From: Leptobrachium leishanense
Taxonomy: Eukaryota; Chordata; Amphibia; Anura; Megophryidae
NCBI GenBank assembly: GCA_009667805.1
Contig: CM019065.1
Span: forward strand, 18,996,611-19,060,610
Reading direction: 5' to 3'
DNA length: 64,000 nt
The position numbers and the translations under genes were made by a program. Of the stretch, positions 24,950 to 38,484 are shown piece by piece (positions within the stretch are counted from its first letter, which is position 1; the number at the start of each line of letters is the position of its first letter). Under the pieces are notes generated by a model, which saw nothing but the letters and a program-made list of their open reading frames with translations, was not told the origin of the DNA and ran no database searches.

Positions 24950-26470
24950 TTGTCACTGCAGCAAGTATTTTGGGGGTCACTAATTTCTACAAAATATTTG
25001 GGAATTGAGGTGATCTGTGTCTTGTGACTCACTGCCAGTGCATGCAGTATTTTGGGGGTCACTAATTTCTACAAAATATCTGGGAATTGAGGTGATATGT
25101 GTCTTGTCACACAGCCAGTGCCACTCAGTATTTTGGGGGTCACTAATTTCTCCAAAATATCTGGGAATTGAGGTGATCTGTGTCTTGTCACACAGCCAGT
25201 GCCACGCAGTATTTTGGGGGTCACCAATTTCTACAAAATATCTGGGAATTGAGGTGATCTGTCTCTTGTCACACAGCCAGTACCACGCAGTATTTTGGGG
25301 GTCACTAATTTCTACAAAATATTTGGTAATTGAGGTGATCAGTGTCTTGTGACTCACTGCCAGTGCCACGCAGTATTTTGGGGGGTCACTAATTTCTCCA
25401 AAATATCTGGGAATTTAGGTGATCTGTGTCTTGTCACACAGCCAGTGCCACGCAGTATTTTGGGGGTCACTAATTTCTCCAAAATATCTGGGAATTGAGG
25501 TGATCTGTGTCTTGTCACACAGCCAGTGCCACGCAGTATTTTGGGGGTCACCAATTTCTACAAAATATCTGGGAATTGAGGTGATCTGTCTCTTGTCACA
25601 CAGCCAGTACCACGCAGTATTTTGGGGGTCACTAATTTCTACAAAATATTTGGGAATTGAGGTGATCAGTGTCTTGTGACTCACTGCCAGTGCCACGCAG
25701 TATTTTGGGGGTCACTAATTTCTCCAAAATATCTGGGAATTTAGGTGATCTGTGTCTTGTCACACAGCCAGTGCCACGCAGTATTTTGGGGGTCACTAAT
25801 TTCTCCAAAATATCTGGGAATTTAGGTGATCTGTGTCTTGTCACACAGCCAGTACAACGCAGTATTTTGGGGGTTGCTAATTTCTACAAAATATCTGGGA
25901 ATTGAGGTGATCTGTGTTTTGTCACACAGCCAGTGCCACGCAGTATTTTGGGGGTCACTAATTTCTACAAAATATCTGGGAATTGAGGTGATCTGTGTCT
26001 TGTCACACAGCCAGTGCCATGCAGTATTTTGGGGGTCACTAATCTCTACAAAATATCTGGGAATTAAGGTGATCTGTGTCTTGTCACACAACCAGTGCCA
26101 CGCAGTATTTTGGGGGTCACTAATTTCTCCAAAATATCTGGGAATTGAGGTGATCTGTGTCTTGTGACTCACTGCCAGTACCACGCAGTATTTTGGGGGG
26201 TCACTAATTTCTACAAAATATCTGGGAATTGAGGTGATCTGTGTCTTGTCACACCGCCAGTGCCACACAGTATTTTGGGCATCAGTAATTTCTACAAAAT
26301 ATCTGGGAATTGAGGTGATCACAGCCAGTGCCACGCAGTATTTTGGGGGTACCTAATTTCTACAAAATATCTTGGAATTGAGGTGATCTGTGTCTTGTCA
26401 CACAGCCAGTGCCAAGCAGTATTTTGGGCGTCAGTAATTTCTACAAAATATTTGGGAATTGTTATAATCC
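24950..26470 (+). repeat. 81-bp tandem array in hAT leader, about 19 units
   Basis: Units read CAGTATTTTGGGGGTCACTA, ATTTCTACAAAATATCTGGG, AATTGAGGTGATCTGTGTCT, TGTCACACAGCCAGTGCCAC, G. The period is 27 codons, which explains the long shadow frames on both strands. Variant markers recur exactly 324 bp apart (GATCTGTCTCTTGTC at 25256 and 25580), showing a duplicated four-unit block. Confidence 0.95.
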
Positions 26471-27180
26471 GTGTGTTCTCACTGGCTGCCACCCATCAGG
26501 GGGTCTCACTGATTTATGGGTGGTTTCTGAGATTTGTAATCTGTGTCTTCTAACTGCCACCCATCAGGGGGTCACACTGATTTATAGGAGGTTTATGAGA
26601 CTTGTAATCTGTGTCTTCTCACTGCAAGCTATCAGGGGGTCCCACATACTTCTAGCAGATTTATGCGAATTATAATTTGTGTCTTCTCACTGCCAACCAT
26701 CAGGGGGTCACACTGATTTATAGGAGGTTTCTGAGACTTGTAATCTGTGTCTTCTCACTGCCACCCATCAGGGGGTCCCACATACTTCTAGCAGATTTAT
26801 ATGAATTGTAATTTGTGTCTTCTCACTGCCACCCATCAGGGGGTCACACTGATTTATAGGAGGTTTCTGAGACTTGTAATCTGTGTCTTCTCACTGCCAG
26901 CTATCAGGGGGTCCCACATACTTCTAGCAGATTTATGAGAATTATAATTTATGGTTCCCCTCTGCCACCCATCAGGGGGTCACACTGATTTATAGGAGGT
27001 TTCTGAGACTTGTAATCTGTGTCTTCTCACTGCCAGCTATCAGGGGGTCCCACATACTTCTAGCAGATTTATGCGAATTGTAATTTGTGTCTTCTCATTG
27101 CCACCCATCAGGGGGTCACACTAATTTATAGGAGGTTTCTGGGAATTGTAATCTGTGTCTTGTCACTGGCTGCCAGCTTT
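26471..27180 (+). repeat. 68-bp alternating repeat array in hAT leader
   Basis: Two unit types of 68 bp alternate. One contains CACACTGATTTATAGGAGGT, the other CCCACATACTTCTAGCAGAT; both end CTGTGTCTTCTCACTG. This gives a 136-bp dimer repeated about five times. Confidence 0.88.
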
Positions 27181-27286
27181 TAGGGTGTCTCACTGAGTTA
27201 TACCAGAGTTCTGTAAATCTTTACTCTTTATACCAGAGTTGAATCAGAGTTCTGTATATACTTAATGTATATATCAGTCACACAGT

Positions 27287-30200
27287 CTGAAAGAACAAAA
27301 AGGACAGGCAGACGCTCCCAGACACAGATAAGAGGACAAGCAGCCCTGTGTCGGGAGGCTGTGCCTCTGGTCGTGGTGGACGTGGTGCATCCTCTGCAGG
27401 GGCACGCTTGTCCTTTCTAACTGGTGCTGGCCGTCTTCTTAAGCAGCAGCAACATACAGAGGATTTGGTTGATTGGCTAACCAGGCCATCCTCATCCTCC
27501 GAGTCCTCTGGCAGCCAGGCTTGTAGTGCTTTACAGTCCACCTCAGCTGCCAAAGCATCTAATGCAGCCTCCATGTCCACAGCTACTCCTGCCGTAGCCT
27601 CGCTATCACACACGGAGGAGTCAGTTGAATTGTTTGACTACAATGACAGTGACATGCTGCTTGAGGATGCGCAGCAAGTACAGTGCTCTGATTCAATCTC
27701 TGAGGTTGAGGAAGGGAGTACAATCAACCTAGAGGAAGGGGGTGCCATTGATGACACACAAATAACTGGCACTCATGATGCCCCAGCAGCTGCAGCATAC
27801 TGCCAAGTTGGCTCCATTGACAAGTAGATAGGGGGTGATGATGACAATGATGATGAGGTCACTGACTCCACCTGGGTGCCAGATCGAACAGAGGAATCAA
27901 GTGAGGAGGGGGAGGAGGAGGCAAAGCAAACACGAGACACAACATTCTCTGTGATCAACCGTAGCACTAGCCAGTCTAAGGCATCAGATGTCAGAGCTGC
28001 TCAGGTGCAGAGCACTGTTGTCTCAAAGCACACATGCAGGAACTCTGCTGTCTGGGAGTTCTTTAAGAAATGTGCAGCAGACCCCACCATTGCTATTTGT
28101 AATCTATGTCAGATGAGGCTCAAGTGTGGGAAAGACACCGGATGCTTGGGTACCACGTGCTTGAGGTGACATATGACCTCCTGCCACACATCCCGTTGGC
28201 GCAAAACTTTGCGTAGGTCCTCCTCCTCCTCATCTGTCTCTACCCCCACTGTATGTCCTGCCATGTCATTGCCTGCTACAACCTCCACTGACAGGGATGC
28301 TGCTACAGTAATGGATGTACCAGGTCCTTCCTCACAATGTGACAGCATCCCATCAGCTGAAGATTTACGCAGTCAGATTACATTGCCCCAGCTGCTGCAG
28401 CGTAAGAAAAAATATAGTCTCAACCATCCCCAAGCACAGCGTCTAAATGCCAGCTTAGCAAAATTACTCGCATTGCAGCTGCTGCCTTTCCAGCTGGTGG
28501 ACTCTGCTCCCTTCCGTGAATTTGCTGAATGTGCTGTACGACAGTGGCATGTTCCAAAATGCCATTACTTTTCACGGAAGGCCATTCCAGCACTATACCA
28601 GCACGTGGAAGACAATGTTATCGAGTCATTGGGAAAAGGCAGTCAGCAGCAAGGTGCATGTGACTTTAGACACGTGGTCCAGCAAGCATGGACAGGGTCA
28701 TTACATTTCCTTCACGGCACACTGGGTAACTCTGATTGCAGCTGGGAGGGATCCAAGATGGGGCTCTGTGCTGGAGCTTGTTCATCCACCACGCCTCCAG
28801 AAAGATGCTTGTATGAGGTCTGTCTGCTCCACCACCACCTCTCCCTCTTCCTCCTCCTCCTCCTCCTTTTGTGTCTCTGGCGAAGTGGCAGTTTAACTGA
28901 CGCCTGACAGGGGCTACGCAATGGCTCAAGCAAAAAGATGCCATACTGTGCTTGAGCTGGTTTGTTTAGGGGACAGGAGCCACACCGGGCCAGAAATTCG
29001 GTCAGCTCTGCAGGGGCAGGTGCAGAGATGGTTAACACCATGCCAGCTTCAGCTGGGAATGATCGTCTGTGATAATGGCAGCAACCTTCTCTCCACCCTA
29101 CGCAAGGGTAAATTGATGCATGTACCATGCCTAGCACACGTCCTAAATCTAGTGGTACAGGGTTTCCTAACCAAGTACCCAGGGCTGGCAGAGCTTCTCA
29201 GCCAGGCCAGAAAAGTCTGCAGCCACTTCAGACGGTCATTCCCAGCAAGTGTTCGGCTGGCAGAAATTCAAAGAGAATTCCAGCTTCCCAAAAACCGTCT
29301 GATCTGTGACATGCCCACCAGGTGGAACTCGACATTAGCAATGCTGCAGCATCTGCACAAGCAGCAGAGGGCCATCAACGAGTACCTGTGTGAATATGGC
29401 ACAAGGACAGGTTCAGGTCAACTTGGTTTTTTCCCCACCCCGCAGTGGCTGATGATCATGGATGCATGCACTGTACTGTCACCATTTGAGGAGGCAACGA
29501 GGATGGTGAGCAGGGACAGTGCATGCATCAGTGACACAATTCCTTTAGTGTTCTGCTGGAGCACACTCTGCAGGGAATTATAGATGTGGCTCTAGAGGCA
29601 GAGCAGCGGGAGGAAGAGGAGGCCTTCCCTAGCTCTCAAGGCCCCAGTCTTTCCGCAGACAGCATTCCAGCGGGTCCTCCTCAAATCAGACAGGAGGAGG
29701 ATGAGGAGGAGGAATATTTAAGTAGTAGGGGCATTGAAGGTGGGGATTCCTCAAGGGAGGGTTTTGTGTGCCCAGAAACACAAGGGCTAGTGCGTAGCTG
29801 GGAGGAGGAAGTGCACGATACGGTCATCCTCATTTACCAGGAAGACTCGGAAGCTAATGCCACCTCCAACCTACGCTGCATGGGCTCCCTTATAATGAAA
29901 ATCCTGCTAAAGGACCCCAAGATTCGTGTTATCAAGGAGAGAGATCATTACTGGTTGGCAACCCTTCTTGATCCACGATACAAGGGTAAAGTTGCAGAGC
30001 TCATCCTGCTCGCACAGAGGGAGCACAGGATGAAAAAACTTGAGGACGCTCTAAAGCGACACTTGTATAACACCTTTCCAGGCACTGGTAGGTTACCAAG
30101 TGATGACACAGGTGCTTCTGAGGCTGCGGATGATCAGAGGAATAGTGGTGAAGGACAGGTCCGCTTGACTGATGCATTTTTTTATTTTTTTAGTCCACGA

Positions 30201-30548
30201 CGCCCAGGGACGTCAAATGTAGGCACCCATTGCCAGCATCTTCACCATATGGTGCAGGACTACCTAGGGGCAAGGGCAGACCTGGATACCTTTCCAGCAG
30301 ATGATCCTCTGGCTTACTGGGTGTTGAGATTGGATCACTGGCCAGAACTTAGCCAATATGCTATGCAGCTACTAGGTTGCCCTTCATCTAGTGTGCTTTC
30401 CGATAGGACGTTCAGTGCCGCTGGAGGTTTTGTCACGGACAAAAGAGTGCGTCTGTCCACCGACTCTGTAGACCGGCTGACATTTATAAAAATGAATCAG
30501 CCCTGGATCAGCAGTTATCAGTCCCCTGATGCTGACGTAACGGAATAG
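27287..30548 (+). pseudogene. hAT transposase with BED zinc finger, broken (copy D)
   Basis: The sequence is colinear with copies B and E over the whole protein. The start ATG of copies B and C is not conserved (CAGTCTGAAAG). The BED finger keeps CNLC and the following His pair (28040-28190). Stops lie at 27825, in the finger region at 28168 and at 28894. A one-base insertion in an A-run at about 28636 and a one-base loss near 29550 shift the frame. The C-terminal 320-residue frame (29586-30548) is uninterrupted and ends with the dimerisation block. The element was thus probably moved by a transposase made elsewhere, or it decayed after insertion. Confidence 0.92.
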
Positions 30549-30589
30549 ATCGGGGATGTCTTCTGTATTCACAAAACCTCCAGCACTGA

Positions 30590-31830
30590 ACTCTTCCACA
30601 ATACCACAAAAGGGTTACGGTGTGAAGGCACTTGCTGCCATGAAAGGCACAATATTTGGCTGCACTGATGCCTGTGCCAGATGTATATCTTTTTAATTTT
30701 TTGAACCGCAGGGTCCAACACTGCACTCTTCCACAATACCACAAAAGGGTTACGGTATGAAGGCACTTGCTTCCATGAAAGGCGCAATGTCTGGGTGCAC
30801 TGACGCCTTTACCAGATTCATATCTTTTTAATATAGGACTGCATGGTCCACCCCTGCACTCTTCCACAATACTACATAGGGGTTACTGTATGATGGCACT
30901 TGCTGGCCTGGCAGTCTGGCACCAAAAGTACAATATCTGGGTGCACTGACGCCTTTACTAGATTCATATCTTTTTAATATAGGACTGCAAGGTCCACCCC
31001 TGCACTCTCCCACAATAACACAGAGGGGTTACTGTATGAATGCATTTGCTGGTCTGCCAGTCTGGCATCAAAAGTACAATATCTGGGTGCACTGACGCCT
31101 TTACCAGATTCATATCTGTTTAATATAGGACCGCAAGGTCCACCCCTGCACTCTTCCACAATACTACAGAGGGGTTAATGTAGGAATGCACCAAAAGCAC
31201 AATATCTGGGTGCACTGATGCCCATTACCAGATTCATATCTTTTTAATATAGGACTGCATGGTCCACCCCTGCACTCTTCCACAATACTACAGAGGGGTT
31301 ACTGTAGGAATGCACTTGCTGGCCTGGCACCAAAAGCACAATATCTGGGTGTACTGAGGCCATTACCAGATTCATATCTTTTTAATATAGGACTGCATGA
31401 TCCACCCCTGCACTCTTCCACAATACTACAGAGGGGTTACTGTATGAATGCACTTTCTGGCCTGGCAGTCTGGCACCAAAAGCACAATATCTGGGTGCAC
31501 TGATGCCCATTACCAGATTCATATCTTTTTAATATAGGACTGCATGGTCCACCCCTGCACTCTTCCACAATACTACAGAGGGGTTACTGTAGGAATGCAC
31601 TTGCTGGCCTAGCACCAAAGGCACAATATCTGGGTGTACTGACGCCCATTACCAGATTCATATCTTTTTAATATAGGTCTACATGGTCCACCCCTGCACT
31701 CTTCCACAATACCACAGAGGGGTTACTGTATGATGGCACTTGCTGGCCTGGCACCAAAGGCACAATATTTGGGTGCACTGCCACTGACGCCTGTATTAGA
31801 TTCATATCCTCAGAGGGGTTACTGTGTGAC
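30590..31830 (+). repeat. ~140-bp tandem array 3' of the hAT transposase
   Basis: About nine units contain CTTCCACAATACTACAGAGG, GGTTACTGTA, GGTGCACTGACGCC and ATTCATATCTTTTTAATATA. The same array in inverse orientation is in copy E (60200-61425) and as detached units at 8009-8254 and 16480-16700. Confidence 0.92.
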
Positions 31831-32881
31831 GGCACTGTTGCCGACGCTAAATGCCCAATTTTAAAGCACCTATTGTTACTTTCATCAAAAGCCTGCATAA
31901 GTTTCACAATAACTTAGCCAAAAAATCACTAAACTTTTTCTGCGTGTACTAAAACGTCTCCTCTTTTCATACAGACTGCCGCCCCAAGCAGTTGTTTATG
32001 GATAGATTAAAGGAAAAGCATTTGCCGTCATTTGAAATGTCATTTTTTGGTTTTTACATATTTCTATACATCCTAGAAATCCGCCACTTCACGGGCAGGT
32101 AATGGGGACCTCCTAGGCACGATATTTGAAGGAATTTTTCATTTTTATTTTTAACACTTATTTCATGGAAAACTCACTGTCCCTTTAAAAACGTTTTTTT
32201 AAACTTTTTGTCCTTGTTTCCTGTCCCCCAGGGCACTACCCGGACCCCCATACACCTTTTAGGGCTAATATCTAGCATATATGCCCTCTTGGAGGGCACT
32301 CTAAAAATCGAATTTTGAGTCCCATTGACTTGCATTGAGTTCGAGTTCAAGTTCCAGTTTGAATCCAAACATTTGAAAAGTTCGAGGTCGAGTGTGAACC
32401 GAACTCAGGGGTGTTCGGCTCATCCCTACTCTGGACCCCATCTGACTACGATTCTGGATAATCCCTTTGGAACCACGCAAGATTCCCTCACCACTTCACA
32501 TGGAACCCCGCTTAACCTGTTATTCCCCACTTCATCCAAGGACTCCTTCATTTATTACAGACTCTCACCCTTCGCTTATTGTTTATCCAGCTACCGGACT
32601 CCCTGTTTACTGGACTTATGCTACATTCCAGAAAACCCTGCTCTCAGCCCTGTTCCTGTGTTATCCCTCTGTCTGTAAGTTAACCTCTTGTGTCCTCTCT
32701 CATTTCCTATTGTATGCGTTGTCAGCCCTGCTCCAGTTCTTATTAAGTTAGTTTACTTCTCCCTCTCAGCCCATTAACCTGCATATTCTATGGTCATCCC
32801 CTTCCTGCCTATCATTCTAACTTCTCTCTTTTATTTATGTTAGGCAGCCCTCTTCCTATCTTCCCCATCATCCTATGTTGT

Positions 32882-33028
32882 AATTGAATTTAAGCAAGCA
32901 TGGGATAGGCATAAGGCTATCCTAAACAAAAGATAAATCCAGGTAAAGTATCCATGTAATTGGGCAGACTAGATGGGCCGAAAGGTTCTTATCTGCCGAC
33001 ATTTTTCTATGTTTCTATGTTTCTATGT
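32882..33028 (+). mobile_element. CR1 LINE 3' end inside the solo LTR
   Basis: The last codons of the CR1 RT region lead through GGGCCGAAAGGTTCTTATCT to three TTTCTATG octamers. It is the same subfamily as 42517-43940, in plus orientation, extremely 5'-truncated (147 bp). Confidence 0.88.
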
Positions 33029-33137
33029 TGTTATATCCAATAAACCCTTTATTATTTGAAACATATTGCCTGCTTCGTGTCACTGCAACCTGGGCTCGCA
33101 CCCTCACCCATCCAGCCTGGCTGGTCGTGACACACAC

Positions 33138-33455
33138 TCACGCATCACGCATGCGCTGTAGTTGTGTTCCTACAACAAGTTAATAAACATAAAGACTACA
33201 AACCAGCCTCATTTATTCAACTCATAGGAAAGGTTTAGCTGCCTGTTAAACTCTCCGGGAGTGCGTAAGAGAGGGGACAGGACAACACTTCTCTCTAGAA
33301 GTCAGCAGCCCGGGACTTTACCTGTGGCTTAATTGATTAATTGGCAACAAGTTTGTGAGAGGGTAGAGGCCATGCAGGATTCTGGGTCCTAAATACCTTC
33401 CCTCAATTACTCTCCCAGACATCCTGTTACCCAATCCCTGCACACCATCACAGCT
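33138..33455. other. No recognisable feature
   Basis: The flank right of the solo LTR. GTAGTTGTGTTCCTACAACA near 33160 is a short palindrome; nothing else is identified. Confidence 0.4.
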
Positions 33456-33512
33456 CATACACACCACACATTACTGTGAGTTTTATTGCTGTGGTGATTT
33501 GTGATACAAAAG
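33456..33512. repeat. Single 55-bp satellite unit
   Basis: One isolated unit with CTCATACACACCACACATTA, CTGTGAGTTTTATTGCTGTG and GTGATAC, matching the array at 11340-11710. Confidence 0.8.
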
Positions 33513-34425
33513 AACGCCTTTATCAAGAGACTAAAATGCCAGGAAACAATTCCATAAAAAAATACCTTTTATTCTGTTCATTGAAAATGCCTATACTCTT
33601 TACTGATTAAAAATAGAATTGTTGGGGGCGCGGTCAGCTACAGAGGCAGTCGGACATCTGTCTTTGGAGCTCCGACACCTCCTGTCTTCTTTTGGGACCC
33701 TAAGCACCTTCAGATTACATTTTTACCTCTCTGGGGACCCGGTGTGGCTGGCCACCGGAGGTGTGATGACTGGGGTCCGTTCTGCCCTCCCCCCAGACTG
33801 GGATCAGCCGATTGCCTGAAGTTTCTACTGCACGAGGGTGCTGCTATTGGCCCCATGGGCCCACCCCTCGGCTCCGGCTGCCTCACTGCTGTGCCCCCTT
33901 GTGGCCTTGCCTCTAGCTGGGATCACGTTGCGGAGTGTCCCCTGTCCCCCACCTGCTGCTGGAACCAGTCTGATGGAGGAGGCTGAGACTGGTGAGATTG
34001 GGAGTCAGGTCGCCCCCACCCCCATAGAAGAGAAGATGGCTGCCATCGCGGACCTTGATGCCTGCATGGCACTGCAGGAGGGGGATGACCTAAGCCCCCT
34101 CACAGAGGGGACTTGGCACCAATTGATGGCCATCCTGAGAGGATGCAGCGGAACCCCAGCTTTCTGTCCTGATGGGCTGGAAGAACCTTTAACCAATGAC
34201 GCTGTCGGATTCCGGAGAGGCGCCCGATGAGATCGAAGCTGGACTGCAGCTGAACTGCAGATCGAGGCTTTGAGGAAGACTCAAGTGTGGAGCGGAGAGT
34301 CATCAACGTCTCATGCTGATTCCGGCGGTGCAGTAGGGGATCGGAATTTTCACTTCTCCACTCATTCTCCTGAGGTTCACCTCTCTCTGAATAACCCTGA
34401 TAGTTATTGCTGCAGAAACTGTTGA
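33513..34425. other. Unassigned, GC-rich in the middle
   Basis: GC-rich sequence from 33625 (GTTGGGGGCGCGGTCAGC) to 34320 holds a 130-residue frame (33838-34230, plus). It begins in a low-complexity P/A/L region and has an acidic second half. The opening resembles the GC-rich 5' leaders of L1-type LINEs, but I cannot name a domain. It is not called as a gene. Confidence 0.35.
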
Positions 34426-34459
34426 CGCTATATAAATGATGACAATAATAATAATAACT
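34426..34459 (+). repeat. L2-type LINE or SINE tail remnant
   Basis: GACGCTATATAAATGATGAC is followed by AATAATAATAATAA. This resembles the conserved end of L2 LINEs (GGCGC-TATAAATAAA plus an AAT microsatellite), also seen at 60640-60676. Only the tail is present. Confidence 0.6.
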
Positions 34460-34570
34460 AGTAGAATGAATTTAAGGAAGGTTTTAGCAGAGAAACTGCA
34501 GTATTTACAATTAGACTATTGCAATACAGTATGAATACTAATAATTGTATCCAAAGCGTAGATTTAGAGT

Positions 34571-35060
34571 GAAATCAGAGTTGACCCCTTCGCTGCGGAA
34601 GATGTGTGGGGAACATCCTCATTGACTCCCGCTATATGCGGAGGACGTTCCCCACACGTCACCTGCAAGCGGGAGTCCCGGTGGAGATACTCACCTCTCT
34701 GCCCGGGTTACCGCGATGTTCTGGCTTCTGGGAAGCCAGGTGCTGAAGATAGGCCAGCCCGACCTGCGCGATGATGTCATTTCCAGGCAACCCCCCAGCA
34801 ATGCCGGGAGATCCCCTGAAAGGGAGGGGGCAGATCCTTTTGGATCGGTAGGGTTTACAGTTAAAGAAAAAAGGCACCGCTTCGAAGGGCAGTGTCTGCC
34901 CTATAACCCCTTATGAGCCAGATCGCGATGCAGGGCCGTTCGGCACCAGATCGCGATCTAGCTCCGGTGGGGGCCGCCATCTTGGATGGCAGCTCCACCT
35001 CCGGGTTACCCCTCGCCTCCTGACATAGCGCGCATAGTGTGATGACGTCAGATAGCCGAG
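34571..35060. repeat. GC-rich hairpin-containing MITE-like segments
   Basis: The segment includes a hairpin with 20-bp arms 34601-34620 and 34641-34660 (two mismatches) and a second inverted pair AGATCGCGAT/ATCGCGATCT near 34920-34960. The opening GACCCCTTCGCTGC resembles the TTAA elements farther right, but paired termini are not clear. Confidence 0.5.
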
Positions 35061-35658
35061 GAACCCCTAGCTTCCCAAGGAAAGATTTGGAGAAAATCAG
35101 TAATAAAAAGATGAAATATAATCTGTCTAAAGAAGAAGAGAGCGATGCAATGAGAGCTTTTGAGCAAGATGAGAGTATCGTGATTAAGCCCGCGGATAAA
35201 GGGCGGGTGTGGTGATCCTATCTAAAGAAAAATATGTTCTGGAAGTAAAAAGGATATTGAATGATGGTGTAACATGTAATAAAAGGGGATCCGATTAACC
35301 CCTTAGTGACCGGGCGGTTTTACACAAATACGTCCTTTAGTGACCGCTACTGTTTTTACGTTTCTGCGCTGTTAGTGTTTAGGTGAAATTTTCCTCTTAC
35401 TCGTTTATTGAACCCACACATATTATACACCCTTTTTCCCGCCATTAAATGGACTTTCTAGAAATACCATTATTTCCATCATATTGAATAATTTACTATA
35501 AAAAAATATGAAATATGATGAAAAAAATGGTAAAAACACACTTTTTCGTAATTTAATCCCCAAAAGCTACAACCACCACTAAAGACCCCGGCTAAATAGT
35601 TTCAAAATTTGATGCCGAGAATAGAAATACCCAATTTTTACATGTTTTTGCCTTTTAA

Positions 35659-36155
35659 CCCTTTCACTGCTGAGCCAGTTCACCTATGTGCGCTTGCGCT
35701 GCGCTCATTCTGACCATTTTGTGCTAATTATTTTGAGATGACAGCCTAGGTCCTATTTAATTAAACCCCCAGACAATTTTTTTTTAAAAAAAAATATTTT
35801 TTTTTTTTTTTTTTTTTTTTATTATTATTTTTTTTATTTTTTTTTAATTATTTAAACCAAATAAATGTTCCAAGTATCATTGGAAAGGCCATGATCAGGC
35901 CTTTCAAATGATGTCAAATATGACCATCTAGCTGCCATGGATCAGGAGATAACGGGATCCTTAGGATCCCCTTATCTCTACATGGCAGCTAGATGGTTAA
36001 CTGGCCCACTGACATCCTCACACATATGGTGAGGTTGTCAGTGGGTGGGGGGGGACCTGGAGGCTAGGCTGACATCCAAGATGTCAGCCTCCCTCCAGGT
36101 TCGAATCGCGTTTTGGCGCCAATTCGCGCTAAAACGCGATCCGGCGGCGAAACGG
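35659..36155. mobile_element. Second TTAA element nested in the first
   Basis: A 497-bp segment between TTAA at 35655-35658 and 36156-36159. Its ends are CCCTTTCACTGCTG and the complement of CCGTTTCGCCGCCG, matching at 10 of 14 positions. It contains a long T-run (35780-35850) and several hairpins. Nesting is inferred from the paired termini. Confidence 0.6.
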
Positions 36156-36504
36156 TTAATGCTATACACCGCTGAAAAGGGGAGACTCTCCCCTTTTCAG
36201 CGGTGCAAAAAGCATCTCCCCAGCTTCAATGGTTGGGGAGATAGAGGGATCCGAAGGAGCCCCCCTCCGCTCCATTGATTTGAATGGGGGCACCTGCTGA
36301 TGACGTCACCACGCAGCGTGGCGACGTCATCAGCCTCGCCTGCCCATGTAAATCACATGGGCAGGCTTCCTCCCTGCCAGATCACCGAGGGATCCAGCGA
36401 GGGAAGTGAGTATCGGGCGGGAGGGGGATTTGGTGCCGCTGACGTACCCTGTACATCCGCGGGTCTAAGGGAGACCTGTGGACAGGACGTACAGGGTACG
36501 TCAG
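35883..36504. repeat. Chain of consecutive hairpins
   Basis: Ten adjacent inverted pairs are visible: 35883-35905; 35923-35997 (with an inner stem 35946-35978); 36005-36045; 36055-36100; 36105-36140; 36167-36205 (19-bp perfect arms, 1-nt loop); 36214-36242; 36296-36334; 36338-36366 (12-bp perfect arms); and 36439-36504 (16-bp perfect arms). Most arms are perfect or have one mismatch. Confidence 0.85.
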
Positions 36505-36867
36505 GGGTCCTTAAGGGGTTAATGGGATCAAAATAGGACTAAAGACACTATTGGATGGAGGAAAAGAGAAATCTATTATAACTGTTAAGGAACACAAATT
36601 TCTCCATAACTTATACCCGAAAACCACTTAATTCTACATACTACCTAAAATTCACAAGAATCCAACTGAACCCCCAGGAAGACCCATCGTTGCAGGGATT
36701 AATTCAATTACCAGTAACCTGTCAGAATATGTCGATCGAATTCTCCAGCCCATTGTTAAGAACATAGTTTCCTATACTAAGGATACTATTGACATATTGC
36801 AAAGATTGAAAGAGGTCCAGTGGAAGGATGAATATTTTCTGGTGACGTGTGACGTAAATGCATTATA

Positions 36868-38484
<1,617 letters not shown>

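Larger units (their letters stand above)
24522..32428 (+). mobile_element. hAT copy D, full length, 7.9 kb
   Basis: The element is bounded by TAGAGATGAGC at 24522 and the complement of TAGGGATGAGC ending at 32428. A perfect 8-bp duplication CTCTGGAC flanks it (24514-24521 and 32429-32436). From 5' to 3' it has a TTCG-rich terminus, a leader, an 81-bp array, a 68-bp dimer array, the transposase remnant, a ~140-bp array and a 3' terminal region. It is the reference copy for A, B, C and E. Eight-bp duplications and TAG-type termini are hAT hallmarks. Confidence 0.95.
24181..33132 (+). mobile_element. Solo LTR split by hAT copy D and a CR1
   Basis: The LTR starts TGTCACGG at 24181 and ends CGTGACA at 33132, with CACAC on both sides (24176-24180, 33133-33137). 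The target is itself CA-rich, which slightly weakens the duplication. Without the hAT and the CR1 it would be about 0.9 kb. AATAAA followed by CCCTTTATT lies near 33041. No retroelement coding region is present. Confidence 0.8.
35299..36518. mobile_element. TTAA-flanked hairpin element (piggyBac/Kolobok-like MITE)
   Basis: A 1,220-bp element lies between TTAA at 35295-35298 and TTAA at 36519-36522. Its termini are CCCCTTAGTGACC and the complement of CCCCTTAAGGACC. The Penelope coding sequence joins exactly across one TTAA. It has no transposase. TTAA targets are used by piggyBac and Kolobok transposases; which one applies is not shown here. Confidence 0.85.

Noticed and set aside
24980..26334. 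Several 110-170-residue frames
   Set aside because: 81-bp repeat artefacts in the hAT leader.
33838..34230. 130-residue frame that might be a small gene
   Set aside because: GC-rich, low-complexity N-terminal part, no domain, not conserved elsewhere in the window; possible LINE leader but unsupported.
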